64,000 bases of DNA from Epiperipatus broadwayi (GCA_028023455.1 JAQFVV010006701.1:62001-126000); one strand, 5' to 3'. Counted from the first letter of the stretch, positions 1 through 11,010 are shown. The notes: generated by a model from the letters alone, not told the origin. Numbers and translations: made by a program.

Positions 1-320
1 TTATTAGTTTGATTTATACTCAGTACTTTATAAATTGTTTCTGTTACTTCCTAGATACTGGCAGTTTCTATTATAAATGTAAAATAACAAATACCTTTGC
101 ACACAAAAAATTGCAAAATTCATTCAAGACACTGATACACAGAAGAAAATTTAAAGAAGCTGCTCACATGGCAATGGCAAAAAATCCCATTATTCAACCT
201 AGTGTGACTATGCATAATATATGGAAACCACTAATCAACTTTGCTCTTAGAAAAAAGTGAAGAAAAAAGGAGTAACCTCATAGATAAGTATTTGAAATTT
301 CTACTGACTGTTGTCTTTGA

Positions 321-445
321 CAGGATGGCTCAGTTGATTAAAGCACTACCTTCAAATTCAATACTCAAAGAACCTAAGGGTTCAGGTACAATTCCCACGT
401 AAGGGGAGAATAATACCTTTTGAAACATTATGCATATACTAACCT
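321..445 (+). repeat. tRNA-derived SINE copy (SINE family II)
   Basis: A tRNA-like head contains a pol III A-box-like stretch (GGCTCAGTTGATTAAAGCA, from about 327) and a B-box-like stretch (GGGTTCAGG..ACAATTCCC, about 378-396). It is followed by a tail that resembles the tails of the inverted SINE pair at 55255-55585. The B box carries a small insertion, so the copy is probably dead. No clear target duplication was found. An ordinary tRNA gene is less likely because the anticodon arm is not convincing. Confidence 0.45.
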
Positions 446-1643
446 GTATGCTATTACTAACAGTTGAATGAATTTAGAATATTGAAATAAAGTTAAATTT
501 TTCTAAAACATTTAATACTCATATTAGATGATAGAAATAGTCGAACAGGTAAATACAACTAAAACACCGTCATCACAAATCTTCAGGAAAACACTTTGGT
601 CATGTGTTAATGAATTTTAAAATGTGTACATTAAAGCTCAAAAATATTTTTTACTTAACTAGATAAAATACATTATTCTATACTAAAGCAATTCTGATAA
701 AATTAATAAAAGAGAATTATTTACATTATTAAAACTACCAAAGTCAAATGTACACCAGATTTCCTTATCTAATATTTTAGTTATGCATTCATGAACATTG
801 CTTTAAAAAAACAAGAACAGTTCTGAAAAAAAATTGATATTTTATTAGTTAAATAATTACAAAAATAAAAAAAATATGATAATAGAACATAATATACACC
901 AAAAATAAGCCCTAATATGTAGATTGTGATAAGTTTTTTCCCTATATATTTTATCACTATGATTCAGAGAATATCATTCTCAGTATAAATAATATTCAAA
1001 ACATTAGATCATAAATGGAAAAATTAATATTTTTATAAAAAAAATTACAGAAACTAAAATGTTTTTATTGCATAGTATATTTAGAACCAAATTAGTATTT
1101 TTTTAAATAAGTATTTTAAGAAATTCATGTTTTTCATGTTTTTTATATATATGGAATTTACTTTTATCATTGGAAATTATTGTAATTTCTTATGCAAGGT
1201 CTGTAATTTATAAGGCAATTTGAATACAAATTGAAATCACTGTCCTAGGAAAATCTATATTAATAATTTTAATGAGATTTCTCCATGTATTTTTTAGATA
1301 AATTTGAGCTTTGATATAACAAAGCAAATTATCAATTAGAAACAGGCATTACAAATTAAAATCACTTTTATCTAGTAATAGTGATTGTTTAAATCACTTA
1401 ACCCATCATTGAATAAACTTTTAGTTCATTACACTATATTAATTATCTGATTCCTTATACAATCTAGGACGAAGATTTGCTTTTGATTCAAAGTAGTTCA
1501 GGAAAATACTCTTACTACATAGTATGATACCAGTTTGCAGGTCTAATAGGCTTTTTGCTTACTTATAACATTGATGATATTTATCATAGTATGAACTACA
1601 TGAAGAAACCCTCTTATAATTATTAATATATATATATATATAT
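446..1643. other. AT-rich DNA without recognisable features
   Basis: Unique-looking, very AT-rich sequence with poly-A/T runs. I see no coding frame, RNA gene or repeat family. It ends in an (AT)n tract (about 1622-1643) that is the target of the LTR element. Confidence 0.6.
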
Positions 1644-3762
1644 TGTAACGATATATAAATATGTCGTTACATTAATTTAAAATAAAAACTTAATAAAAGT
1701 TCGCAAATAAAAGTAAAAAACTAAACGCTAAAATTAAAATATTGTTAAACGTATATATTCGCACAGATGCTAAACTTTAAAAATATTTTTTTCATAAAAA
1801 AAAAAAAAAAATGTATTTGAACGTATTTTTTTTAATAAAAAAATACAAGGTTGAAATATAAAAATATTTTAATAAAAAAATAACGTAAGTTAAAGTAAAA
1901 ACAGGTATTAATTAATTCCTGTAATCTGTAAATGGAAATGATTGTTTATTAATTATCTAAAAGCTGTGTAATTAAAAAGTCAGATGAAAAGTTAGATAAG
2001 AGAAGAAAGAAATTTTAGCTTGACCAATGGAAGCACTAAGCCTTGGCTCGGACCCTAACGAAAGTGATAGACTAGTGACGTTTTGTTCATTGAATCCTTG
2101 TGGATAATATAAAAAGGGAAATACAGTTTTTTTCTGACAGTTCCAGCGTTGTGTGTTTGAGAGATGTGGTATGACGCACATACCACACTCTCTATAAAAA
2201 AAAAAAATGAAAAGACTGTGATACCTTGAACCAGCTATTGCCATCTCCAGAACATTACCTTCCAACGGAGGCGTCGCGGGAATTGAAAGCAGAGGCCTGG
2301 ACTCTTATACCATAAGCTATATGAAATGAACAATTGTTAAAATCAATCAAGAACTTTCGTCAAGTTTTACAAATTGATAAACAAGCCAACTGAAATGTTA
2401 AAACGGACTCTTATCTGACTTTTGTAAGTTTTTAAATCAAATTAATAATGTTTAATTTTATATGTTTTCCGATTGATAAACATCATTTCCATTTTTTTTT
2501 CTTATTGTAAAGATTATTTAAATGTATGAAATTTAAGTTGTTTATAGACGCTTGCATGGATTCGTTTGCGGTTAATTATATTTTGGTTTTCATATTTGAT
2601 CAAAATATATAGACATTCGATAAATAATGATACCTTACGGTGAGTATCTAAAATGTATTTATTCGGATGTCTTTTAAGTTATTGGTGACAACGCAAGTAT
2701 CTTATGGTGAATACTATTGGGTTACTTATAAGTTTCCCTCTGCGATTGTCGGTATCAATAATTTTGTATTTTGATCGTTTATGTTTATTTTGAAATGTTT
2801 TTGACCGTGGAATCTATGTAATCGATCTATACCCAACATTTTTAAACAAATCTGTGCGAACGTATTTAAATGTTAAAATTAAGTCGGGCGTGAATGGCTA
2901 TATAGTTTTGTAAAGTTGTATTAAGGGAGGGTAATCTTAGGTTATTCATTTCGTAGTTGAATTGGTTCAATGGATTGGATATATTTGTGTAATTAGTAGA
3001 TGTAGTATGAGGTCCGCTACGGGCAGGATTATAGATATACGCCACACACCCTCTGTTTGCCTATGGATGGGTTTGTAAGTCGGCAGAAGACCGCAGTCCA
3101 TTCCTATGGAGTTTTTTGTTTATTGATCTACTTGCCAACAGATGTCACATTCCTGTTGGTGGAGAGTCAATCTCTTCTCTATTTCTACTTATTGTTCAGA
3201 TGTACATTCCTGACAATATAGTATTTTGTGTTGTCGTATCATGCTACATTGAATACATGAATGTATCAGATGGATTGGCGCCAGTTGATTGCGAAATTTG
3301 TTGCCTAAGGTTAAATCAGGGAAGAATATTTTCCTTTCAAATGCAGACCTATGTAGTCCATTCATACTCGACCCTCTAAATAAATAGTAAACTCATTATT
3401 TGCAATCTACTTAAATTTAGAATTAAAGATCAATATAAAATTATAAACGTTAAATTTATTCCTCAAAATTTAAATATTATTTTATATGTGCGTAAATAAA
3501 TATTTTTATGTGTTAATTTCTGGCAGTGGCTTTTACTCTTTGATATTTAAGATATAAAATTTATAGATTTTTATCTCTGCGTCTCCGCTGAGCTAGTGAC
3601 TTGGGCTAACGATCGGAATATTTAAATAAAGTGGAATCTTAACAGCGCGTATCTGCCTACTTTATAAATTTTTCTAGGCTCAAATGCCTAGATGGCGCCC
3701 TTGTAGTGCAGATATTGTTTTTGCGGTTAGATTCGATCTTCACTTACATTCCGATTGGTACA
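1644..3762. repeat. Long terminal repeat, first copy
   Basis: Starts with an 8-bp inverted repeat (TGTAACGA...TCGTTACA) and ends GATTGGTACA. It contains a TATAAAA-like box (about 2108) and several AATAAA signals (for example about 3378 and 3623), so promoter and polyadenylation functions are plausible. It is noticeably richer in G+C than the surrounding DNA. An 87-codon open frame at 3116-3379 has no recognisable domain; I do not call it a gene. Confidence 0.75.
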
Positions 3763-4309
3763 AACTGGCTACCCAACTTGGGCCGATCTTTAATAAACAC
3801 GAGTGCCCTGAGAATTTTAAAAGTGAATCATGCCCGTAAATTTTTTTTCTGAAATAGTATAAATAGATTTGTTGTATTGACGTAAAGTTATAGTTTAAAT
3901 TTTGTGTAAAAAAGTGCTGCCAGAAGAAAAATTGCGCATATGTAGAGATAAATTCGAGGAATAAAAAAGTAATAAATAAAACGTAATTAATAAATATAAA
4001 TCATAATTTTTTTTTTAAAAAGTCTTGTTTAAAATCTAATCGTTTAACTTGCCTAAATAATACTTAAAGGTAGGAGAAATGAAACTTGGAAGGGAGGGGG
4101 CAGAAATTTAGCTGGTAGTAAGGAATCATCAGTCAACTTTTTTTTTTTTATCATTATATTTGTAATTACTGTTTTGTCTTTTAAAAAAAAAAAGTTTTGT
4201 CCTTTTGAAATTTCATATATAACAAATTTGTGTAACGTAATTACTAACACTAAGTAAATTCTTTTTTTTTTTTTTAATGTTTTTTGTTTTTTGAGGAAGT
4301 TTACTGATA
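3763..4309. other. Interior of the LTR element, non-coding
   Basis: 547 bp between the LTRs. It begins AACTGGCTACCC, a possible primer binding site 3 bp from the LTR. It contains an AATAAA, a purine-rich stretch near 4069-4110 and a T-rich end. No gag, protease, reverse transcriptase or integrase sequence was found on either strand, so any movement would need proteins supplied in trans. Confidence 0.65.
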
Positions 4310-6425
4310 TGTAACGATATATAAATATGTCGTTACATTAATTTAAAATAAAAACTTAAAAGTTCGCAAATAAAAGTAAAAAACTAAACGCTAAAATTAA
4401 AATATTGTTAAACGTATATATATTCGCACAGATGCTAAACTTTAAAAATATTTTTTTCATAAACAAAAAAAAAAAAGTATTTGAACGTATTTTTTTTAAA
4501 TAAAAAAATACAAGATTGAAATATAAAAATATTTTAATAAAAAAATAACGTAAGTTAAAATAAAAACAGGTATTAATTAATTCCTGTAATCTGTAAATGG
4601 AAATGATTGTTTATTAATTATCTAAAAGCTGTGTAATTAAAAAGTCAGATGAAAAGTTAGATAAGAGAAGAAAGAGATTTTAGCTTGACCAATGGAAGCA
4701 CTAAGCCTTGGCTCGGACCCTAACGAAAGTGATAGACTAGTGACGTTTTGTTCATTGAATCCTTGTGGATAATATAAAAAGGGAAATACAGTTTTTTCTG
4801 ACAGTTCCAGCGTTGTGTGTTTGAGAGATGTGGTATGACGCACATACCACACTCTCTATAAAAAAAAAATGAAAAGACTGTGATACCTTGAACCAGCTAT
4901 TGCCATCTCCAGAACATTACCTTCCAACGGAGGCATCGTGGGAATTGAAAGCAGAGGCCTGGACTCTTATACCATAAGCTATATGAAATGAACAATTGTT
5001 AAAATCAATCAAGAACTTTCGTCAAGTTTTACAAATTGATAAACAAGCCAACTGAAATGTTAAAACGGACTCTTATCTGACTTTTGTAAGTTTTTAAATC
5101 AAATTAATAATGTTTAATTTTATATGTTTTCCGATTGATAAACATCATTTCCATTTTTTTTTTCTTATTGTAAAGATTATTTAAATGTATGAAATTTAAG
5201 TTGTTTATAGACGCTTGCATGGATTCGTTTGCGGTTAATTATATTTTGGTTTTCATATTTGATCAAAATATATAGACATTCGATAAATAATGATACCTTA
5301 CGGTGAGTATCTAAAATGTATTTATTCGGATGTCTTTTAAGTTATTGGTGACAACGCAAGTATCTTATGGTGAATACTATTGGGTTACTTATAAGTTTCC
5401 CTCTGCGATTGTCGGTATCAATAATTTTGTATTTTGATCGTTTATGTTTATTTTGAAATGTTTTTGACCGTGGAATCTATGTAATCGATCTATACCCAAC
5501 ATTTTTAAACAAATCTGTGCGAACGTATTTAAATGTTAAAATTAAGTCGGGCGTGAATGGCTATATAGTTTTGTAAAGTTGTATTAAGGGAGGGTAATCT
5601 TAGGTTATTCATTTCGTAGTTGAATTGGTTCAATGGATTGGATATATTTGTGTAATTAGTAGATGTAGTATGAGGTCCGCTACGGGCAGGATTATAGATA
5701 TACGCCACACACCCTCTGTTTGCCTATGGATGGGTTTGTAAGTCGGCAGAAGACCGCAGTCCATTCCTATGGAGTTTTTTGTTTATTGATCTACTTGCCA
5801 ACAGATGTCACATTCCTGTTGGTGGAGAGTCAATCTCTTCTCTATTTCTACTTATTGTTCAGATGTACATTCCTGACAATATAGTATTTTGTGTTGTCGT
5901 ATCATGCTACATTGAATACATGAATGTATCAGATGGATTGGCGCCAGTTGATTGCGAAATTTGTTGCCTAAGGTTAAATCAGGGAAGAATATTTTCTTTT
6001 CAAATGCAGACCTATGTAGTCCATTCATACTCGACCCTCTAAATAAATAGTAAACTCATTATTTGCAATCTACTTAAATTTAGAATTAAAGATCAATATA
6101 AAATTATAAACGTTAAATTTATTCCTCAAAATTTAAATATTATTTTATATGTGCGTAAATAAATATTTTTATATGTTAATTTCTGGCAGTGGCTTTTATT
6201 CTTTTATATTTAAGATATAAAAGTTATAGATTTTTATCTCTGCGTCTCCGCTGAGCTAGTGACTTGGGCTAACGGTCGGAATATTTAAATAAAGTGGAAT
6301 CTTAACAGCGCGTATCTGCCTACTTTATAAATTTTTCTAGGCTCAAATGCCTAGATGGCGCCCTTGTAGTGCAGATATTGTTTTTGCGGTTAGATTCGAT
6401 CTTCACTTACATTCCGATTGGTACA
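4310..6425. repeat. Long terminal repeat, second copy
   Basis: Near-identical partner of the first LTR; the differences cluster in the first 600 bp (short indels in A runs and a few transitions) and the last 250 bp. Because both LTRs should be identical at insertion, the few differences indicate a recent insertion. The same 87-codon frame is kept at 5779-6042, as expected from duplication alone. Confidence 0.75.
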
Positions 6426-6584
6426 ATATATATATATAGAGAGAGAGATGTTTTATATACTCAGAGATTGATTTTAATAATGAATACATCACAGAAAATA
6501 ATTGATTTTGATTTAAAATTAAATATTAATGTATTTTACAATGTTTTAAAAAAATTAAGATTGCATTTTAACAAATAAGAATTG

Positions 6585-6805
6585 ATTTATATATATATAT
6601 ATATAGATATAGATAAATGCTTTGCTTGAGTTGGGTTTTTTAAATCTAATGTCCCAACTCCTCACTGAAGAGACCCATAGGTCGAAACCGGTCTGAGGAT
6701 GGGGACAATCCAAGATAAAATGATTTGAATGTCTTCTCTTGTAGTAGCATTTATCATAAATAAATAAAAAAAAAAGCTTGTTTAGAGCTATTAGCACGCT
6801 CTTAA
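6585..6805 (+). mobile_element. Fold-back family FB-3, partial copy with ribozyme
   Basis: Flanked by (AT)n. The 3' part contains an AAAAGCTTGTTTAGAGCTATT block also found at the right end of the complete FB-3 copy at 46001-46435. The left inverted arm is missing or diverged, so this is a partial copy. It carries the cleanest hammerhead in the window (6659-6699). Confidence 0.55.
6659..6699 (+). ncRNA. Type I hammerhead ribozyme, canonical core
   Basis: Stem I is TCCTCA (6659-6664) pairing with TGAGGA (6694-6699). The core CTGAAGA (6665-6671) matches CUGANGA, with the tolerant position 7 as A. Stem II is GACC/GGTC around a CATA loop (6672-6683), including the canonical G10.1-C11.1 pair. GAAA lies at 6684-6687, stem III is the minimal ACCGGT, and the cleavage nucleotide C is at 6693. 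Every invariant position is present, so self-cleavage of a + strand transcript is predicted. Minimal stem III is typical of hammerheads in Penelope-like elements and animal retrozymes (established knowledge). Confidence 0.88.
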
Positions 6806-7231
6806 TTTTATATATATAACACTATCACTATACAGACAAGAGACATACTTCCAGAAGCAGACATCTTCTTTTTTTTATTTTGGAGCCATATATTAATTAA
6901 AAGATGCTAGATGGTAATATTATAAGGCTAATAGAGTGATTAATAAATTATTATTTTATAGTTAGTTGGTCAGGATGTCATGAGATATTTGCTGCTGTAA
7001 ATTGATATTAATCTATTTAAAACAGTTTATAAACTGTATATTGTTAGAAGGATCATATTTTTATAACTATTTATTCTAGCATGTCAGTGAATTGAGCACA
7101 AACTTTAGACTTTTTAGCTAATTATTTCAATGTATTAATATATAAAATGCACTAAAATGTACGAACAAACAATGTTGAAGACAAAGAAATCATAATACTG
7201 TAGATTGATATAAACTAAATATATGTAGCCA

Positions 7232-7277
7232 AGTATGTGGGCTAAGCACTTTTGAAGGCTAAGGTCTTCATATTCAT
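7232..7277 (-). ncRNA. Hammerhead-like relic, FB-8 type
   Basis: On the minus strand GGCT, ATGAATAT, GAAG, an 8-nt loop, CTTC, AAAA, a short stem III and AGCC follow in order. The same order occurs in the palindrome at 9408-9743, where stem II is GAGG/CCTC. The change from G-C to A-T on both sides of stem II is a compensatory change. The GAAA box is AAAA here, so this copy is likely inactive. Confidence 0.5.
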
Positions 7278-7750
7278 AGCCATCTTGTAAATAAATAGGT
7301 TAGTTAAGAGCGATGCAAATGTATGTAAATGAGGTAGTCAAGTATTGTTTTTCCTGGAGATCCTATAACAAGAGTCTTTTCTGTTTATAGAGCTGTTATC
7401 TTTAGTGATAAAGTAAGCTTCCTTTATTTTTCTCTTAAGATGAAGGTCTTATTGTTGTCTCACTTATTTATTTTATTTCAATGCATCCTTCTTAATATTA
7501 TTATGCTTCTATACAGTTTGTAGTGCCTGTATTAATTGTCTTAAAAGTTCAAACCAGAGAACCATGAGTCAGCACTAATAAACTCAGTTAGTAAGAGCTT
7601 CTTATGTTCTAATCCATTAAATGACTTTTACCTGAAGTGGATTCCATTAAAGTTTAAATTAAGCAGTAATTTTATTATTATTATAAATTGGAAAGCAATG
7701 TAAATTACTATATTAGCAATAAATACATTGTACAGGCTTAAACCTGCATT
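7278..7750. other. No features recognised
   Basis: AT-rich unique sequence with short A/T runs and no coding or RNA signal. Confidence 0.5.
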
Positions 7751-8055
7751 TATATATGTAATATATGCGGGGTTTGAACTCAGACTTTTACACGACCCAC
7801 CACTCTCAGTACCATCTCATATTGCTGACCACCTGATCACACACATGTTGAAAAGATAAATAATCACCAATATACGTATTTCATGCTAAACCAGCAATCA
7901 TCAGTTGGTCTAGATTACTATCCTCACATACATATATAATAAGTACTCAGCTTTATATTAAGATAGCCAATCTTCATACTTTAATGGACAGGCTTCAAAC
8001 TATTCCAACTCACAACTCTTTAGCCTTCCATTTCATTGAAAATCTGATACTGGAA
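7751..8055. mobile_element. Fold-back family FB-2, one-armed copy
   Basis: Shares about 300 bp with the complete FB-2 element at 10906-11443 (GGTTTGAACTCAGACTTTTA, the CCACCACTCTC block, AGATAAATAATCACCAAT, and the ATGGACAGGCTTCAA block). The inverted right arm is absent. It contains a hammerhead on the minus strand (7866-7909). Confidence 0.65.
7866..7909 (-). ncRNA. Type I hammerhead ribozyme, FB-2 type
   Basis: On the minus strand: stem I ACCAA/TTGGT, core CTGATGA (complement of 7898-7904), stem II TGCT/AGCA with a GGTTT loop and an extra U on each side, GAAA, stem III ATACGTAT, and cleavage nucleotide A. The motif is identical at 11011-11054 and differs by one base in stem III at 31720-31763. 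The extra U·U step replaces the usual G10.1-C11.1 pair and may lower activity. Confidence 0.75.
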
Positions 8056-8809
8056 TATTAGCAATAATAAATAAGATGAATGGTTTATTGCTTGGAAGTT
8101 CATAGAAAGTTTAAATAATGGAAATGATGGATTGCAGACATGATTCACAAAACATGAACTTCAAGGTCTGGCATTCAACCATTGTTCTAAACCAGAGGGC
8201 AAAATAATGATGATAAAATGATATTGTATTGGGCAATGATTAAAAATACAGTCATATGCTAAAAGAATTATTTTTCTCAGGTAAATGTTATCAAATATTT
8301 TTGAATGTTTTTCACTATAATAAGAGCACAAAGGTATTCATGCAGAGAAAGTTAGGTGGGTGGAATATCTTAATCATTATTATGACTATGCATGATATTT
8401 CATATTTCTATGAATTCCAATAACATGTCAAGTATATTCTTCAGGCAGGATTGGATAGGGTTAAAATGTTAAATTTCAAAATTATCAATGAAAAGATAGA
8501 AAATAAAATGAAAAATCACAACTATTTGAAGATAATCACACTATAATACATAAATGAAAAAGGCTTTTAAATAAGTGATAACCTTAAAACACTATCTTTT
8601 ATATTTACTTATTGATTATTTTGATTTATATAGAATGTGACATTTAATATATATATATATTATAACCATCAATTTATCAATATAATTATCCACTGCAACT
8701 AGAAAGCATTTGTTTATAATTGCTTAGCAATAACTAGAAAAAAAATGGGACTTTTATCACTGCTAAACAATTATAAATAAACGGCTTGTAGTTACATTGT
8801 ATAATTCAT
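8056..8809. other. No features recognised
   Basis: AT-rich sequence with a short (AT)n near 8648-8660. I see no genes or repeat families. Confidence 0.5.
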
Positions 8810-9203
8810 CACATGATCACAATTTCTTATGCTTGTTCATAACTGTTATTAGAACAGACAAAACTATCCACAGAGTAGGGTCACTCAGTGCAAGCCAGAG
8901 TAATCAATGAATGCCAGAAGGCTTGGATTGAAAATATTATTGTGTTTTCAAATTTAGACTCATAGATTTGTAGTTAAGTAAAGATAAAAGGGGGCTGCTG
9001 GAAAAATTGCATTAGGTCCTAAGATCTAGATGCAGTGCTCTCAGATCCAAGGTTCCTCACTGATGAAAGCCACAAGCTAGAAAATAATCTGGGGATATTG
9101 GATGAGTAGGCACAGATGGGGATATTATGCACAAGCCTTTAGGCATCCATTGATTTCTCTGGCTTGCACTGAGTGGCACTACTGTATGGAGAGTTTTGTC
9201 AGT
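8810..9203. mobile_element. Fold-back family FB-1, nearly complete copy
   Basis: Begins CACATGATCAC and carries inverted arms built on CAAAACTATCC...CACTCAGTGCAAGCCAGA (left, from about 8860) and its complement ending GGAGAGTTTTGTC near 9200. The right arm holds a + strand hammerhead (9055-9094). The left arm has lost the matching minus strand ribozyme region. Related copies are at 10205, 12678, 17746, 22310 and 56672. Confidence 0.7.
9055..9094 (+). ncRNA. Hammerhead ribozyme, FB-1 type, damaged stem III
   Basis: Stem I is CCTCA (9055-9059) with TGGGG (9090-9094). Core CTGATGA (9060-9066) is fully canonical, stem II AGC/GCT surrounds CACAA, GAAA is at 9080-9083 and C17 at 9089. Stem III, ACTAGT in the intact relative at 17854-17893, is AATAAT here, so its C-G pair is lost. 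Activity is doubtful. Confidence 0.65.
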
Positions 9204-9458
9204 TTTGATTTACTTAAATTATAGCTAAAATTCACATTCAAACTTTAAGATCAAATAAAATTGCATTTCTACATTTGATAGAATCCCAATTAGTTGGCCA
9301 AGAGGATGAATACCAGGTTTTATTGTAAGTCTAATGGGTCTGGCCAGTTTCTACAAATTTCTATACAAGTATAATAAATATAGCTTGACTTTTCACTATA
9401 TGTAAAATATATAATAATTGTTAATTAGAGAAGATATTAATTAGTATTAAAGTTTATC

Positions 9459-9499
9459 GGCTTAACGTTTTCGAGGATCCATGCCTCATATTCATAGCC
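9459..9499 (-). ncRNA. Hammerhead-like junction with variant core, minus arm
   Basis: Mirror copy of the junction at 9652-9692: GGCT, ATGAATAT, GAGG-loop-CCTC, GAAA, short stem III, A, AGCC. Both strands of the palindrome therefore have the same motif. The core departs from CUGANGA at two positions usually regarded as essential, so catalysis is uncertain. Confidence 0.45.
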
Positions 9500-9651
9500 T
9501 TCATAAAATGTATAATAAAATATGCAAATACGAATATTCAAATAAGCTAGTGTTACATAGCCCATTTCTTCGAGATCTCGAAGAAATGGGCTACATAACA
9601 CTAGCTTATTTGAATATTCGTATTTGCATATTTTATTATACATTTTATGAA

Positions 9652-9692
9652 GGCTATGAATATGAGGCATGGATCCTCGAAAACGTTAAGCC
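9652..9692 (+). ncRNA. Hammerhead-like junction with variant core, plus arm
   Basis: Stem I is GGCT (9652-9655) with AGCC (9689-9692). The linker ATGAATAT (9656-9663) stands where CUGANGA is expected. Stem II is GAGG/CCTC (9664-9667, 9675-9678) with a 7-nt loop. GAAA is at 9679-9682, followed by the tiny stem AACGTT and A at the cleavage position. Architecture and spacing match the hammerheads nearby, but C3 and G8 are replaced. It is either an inactivated descendant or a variant junction. Confidence 0.5.
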
Positions 9693-9743
9693 GATAAACT
9701 TTAATACTAATTAATATCTTCTCTAATTAACAATTATTATATA

Positions 9744-10187
9744 CAAGTATAAATAAATAAAGATGATTATTTATATGCATATACAAATATATTACAAAGA
9801 AGTAAGTATAAGTTTAAATAATTCAAATGTCTATGTAATATGATTTAACTAATAATCAGAAATGTATTGGGCAGAAATCAAGATTTAACTTTTTAGTAAA
9901 TTCTTTTTAACTCTACAAAGCTAGATTATTATCAATTCATCCCATGATTATGCACTCACACTATTTCCTATCATAATAATGATAGTGATAACTTCCAGTC
10001 ACTGTGAACAAAATTGGTGGATAAATACAAATTTTACTCACTTTTTTAAGTAGCAGTAAATCTCAAATCAATCTTGCAAAACAACAAACTAAATTTTCAG
10101 AAGATATGTTTCACCACTATAGGTTATCAGGTCATCAATTCTTCTGATTAATAAATGCATGTTTCATATGGGAAATATAATGTTAGC
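9744..10187. other. No features recognised
   Basis: AT-rich sequence between fold-back elements with no coding or RNA signal. Confidence 0.5.
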
Positions 10188-10204
10188 TTAATTACAGTAA
10201 GTTT

Positions 10205-10356
10205 AACAGAGGCAAAACTATCCATACACTAATGCCACTCAGTGCAAGCCAGAATAATCAATGGATGCAGTGAGTGGTGTTACTGTATGGAGAGTTTAGC
10301 TTCTGTGTTTAACAGCTTGTGTAAGTATAAATAATGGTGACATGTGATGTTTCAGT
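10205..10356. mobile_element. FB-1 short derivative with 17-bp target duplication
   Basis: A 152-bp element with FB-1 ends (GGCAAAACTATCCATACA and the complementary GTATGGAGAGTTT). It is flanked by perfect 17-bp direct repeats TTAATTACAGTAAGTTT at 10188-10204 and 10357-10373. It lacks the ribozyme-bearing centre, so it is an internally deleted copy. The duplication defines both element ends exactly. Confidence 0.8.
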
Positions 10357-10373
10357 TTAATTACAGTAAGTTT

Positions 10374-10890
10374 CTGCTATTACATTTATTGTTTACAACA
10401 TCTAATTATTATTCTAACATATCTGACGAACTGGCAGTTTGTAAAACACTTATTATAGAGTATTTGATGATCAGTGTAGTTTTACTTACATATGTGAAAA
10501 CTTTATATATACTTTTAATACCTTAGAATCATATTCACGACTATTTTCCAACATTTCACTATAAAATATCACTTAAAAAATTCATTTTTTATTTATATGA
10601 AACTTATTGGCTCTCTGATTTATAATACCTTCATTTTGCACAATGAAGCAAGCTTTTTTGATTTTCTTCCTATCATTTCTTTCTTTACAAAGTATTTCAA
10701 CAATATCTTAGTTAAATCTAGGTCCCCATGCTTTTTCACCACTACTGAAGTACTAAACATTTGCAGAGTTAGCTTTTGTTTTTCTCACTGAAACATCAGT
10801 ATTTTATAATGGTTCAGTAAAAGTCATTTGTTTATCTTTGCAATTTTAGGTATATGTCTTCAAAAGAAGGTGTAGCTGTGTAAAGATTAT
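10374..10890. other. No features recognised
   Basis: AT-rich. Open frames of 60-64 codons occur here but show no domain and are expected by chance. Confidence 0.5.
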
Positions 10891-11010
10891 TTAATAGATT
10901 TATAATATAGAGGGTATATGAGCACAGACTTTCACATGCCCCACCACTCTCCACACTATCTCATAACACTGATACACTTGAACACATATATGTTGAAAAG
11001 TTAAATAATC

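Larger units (their letters stand above)
1644..6425. mobile_element. Non-autonomous large-LTR retroelement (LARD/TRIM-like)
   Basis: Two direct repeats (1644-3762 and 4310-6425) of about 2.12 kb differ by only about 20 visible substitutions and small indels. Each begins TGTAAC and ends GGTACA, giving the TG...CA and TGTA/TACA termini typical of LTRs. They flank a 547-bp interior with no gag or pol sequence. The flanks are (AT)n on both sides; ATAT precedes the first LTR and follows the second, compatible with a 4- or 6-bp target duplication that cannot be proved in such sequence. Three bases inside the first LTR boundary lies TGGCTACCC, a possible primer binding site on the + strand. LTRs four times longer than the interior suggest a parasite of an LTR element located elsewhere. 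The alternative, a truncated tandem duplication, is less likely given the terminal signatures. Confidence 0.75.
9408..9743. mobile_element. Near-perfect 336-bp palindrome, fold-back family FB-8
   Basis: The sequence is almost perfectly self-complementary about the axis between 9575 and 9576 (centre CGAGATCTCG), with 168-bp arms and only a couple of mismatches near 9556-9595. Imperfect direct copies of TATACAAGTATA..AATA lie outside both ends (about 9362 and 9740) and may be a degraded target duplication. Each arm has a hammerhead-like junction. The two 77-codon open frames here are mirror images caused by the palindrome and are not genes. Confidence 0.8.

Noticed and set aside
3116-3379. 87-codon frame repeated at 5779-6042
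   Set aside because: It lies in both LTRs, so its duplication is not evidence of selection; no domain is recognisable.
9437-9714. Two 77-codon frames on opposite strands with almost the same protein
   Set aside because: The identity is forced by the near-perfect palindrome; there is no coding signal beyond that.
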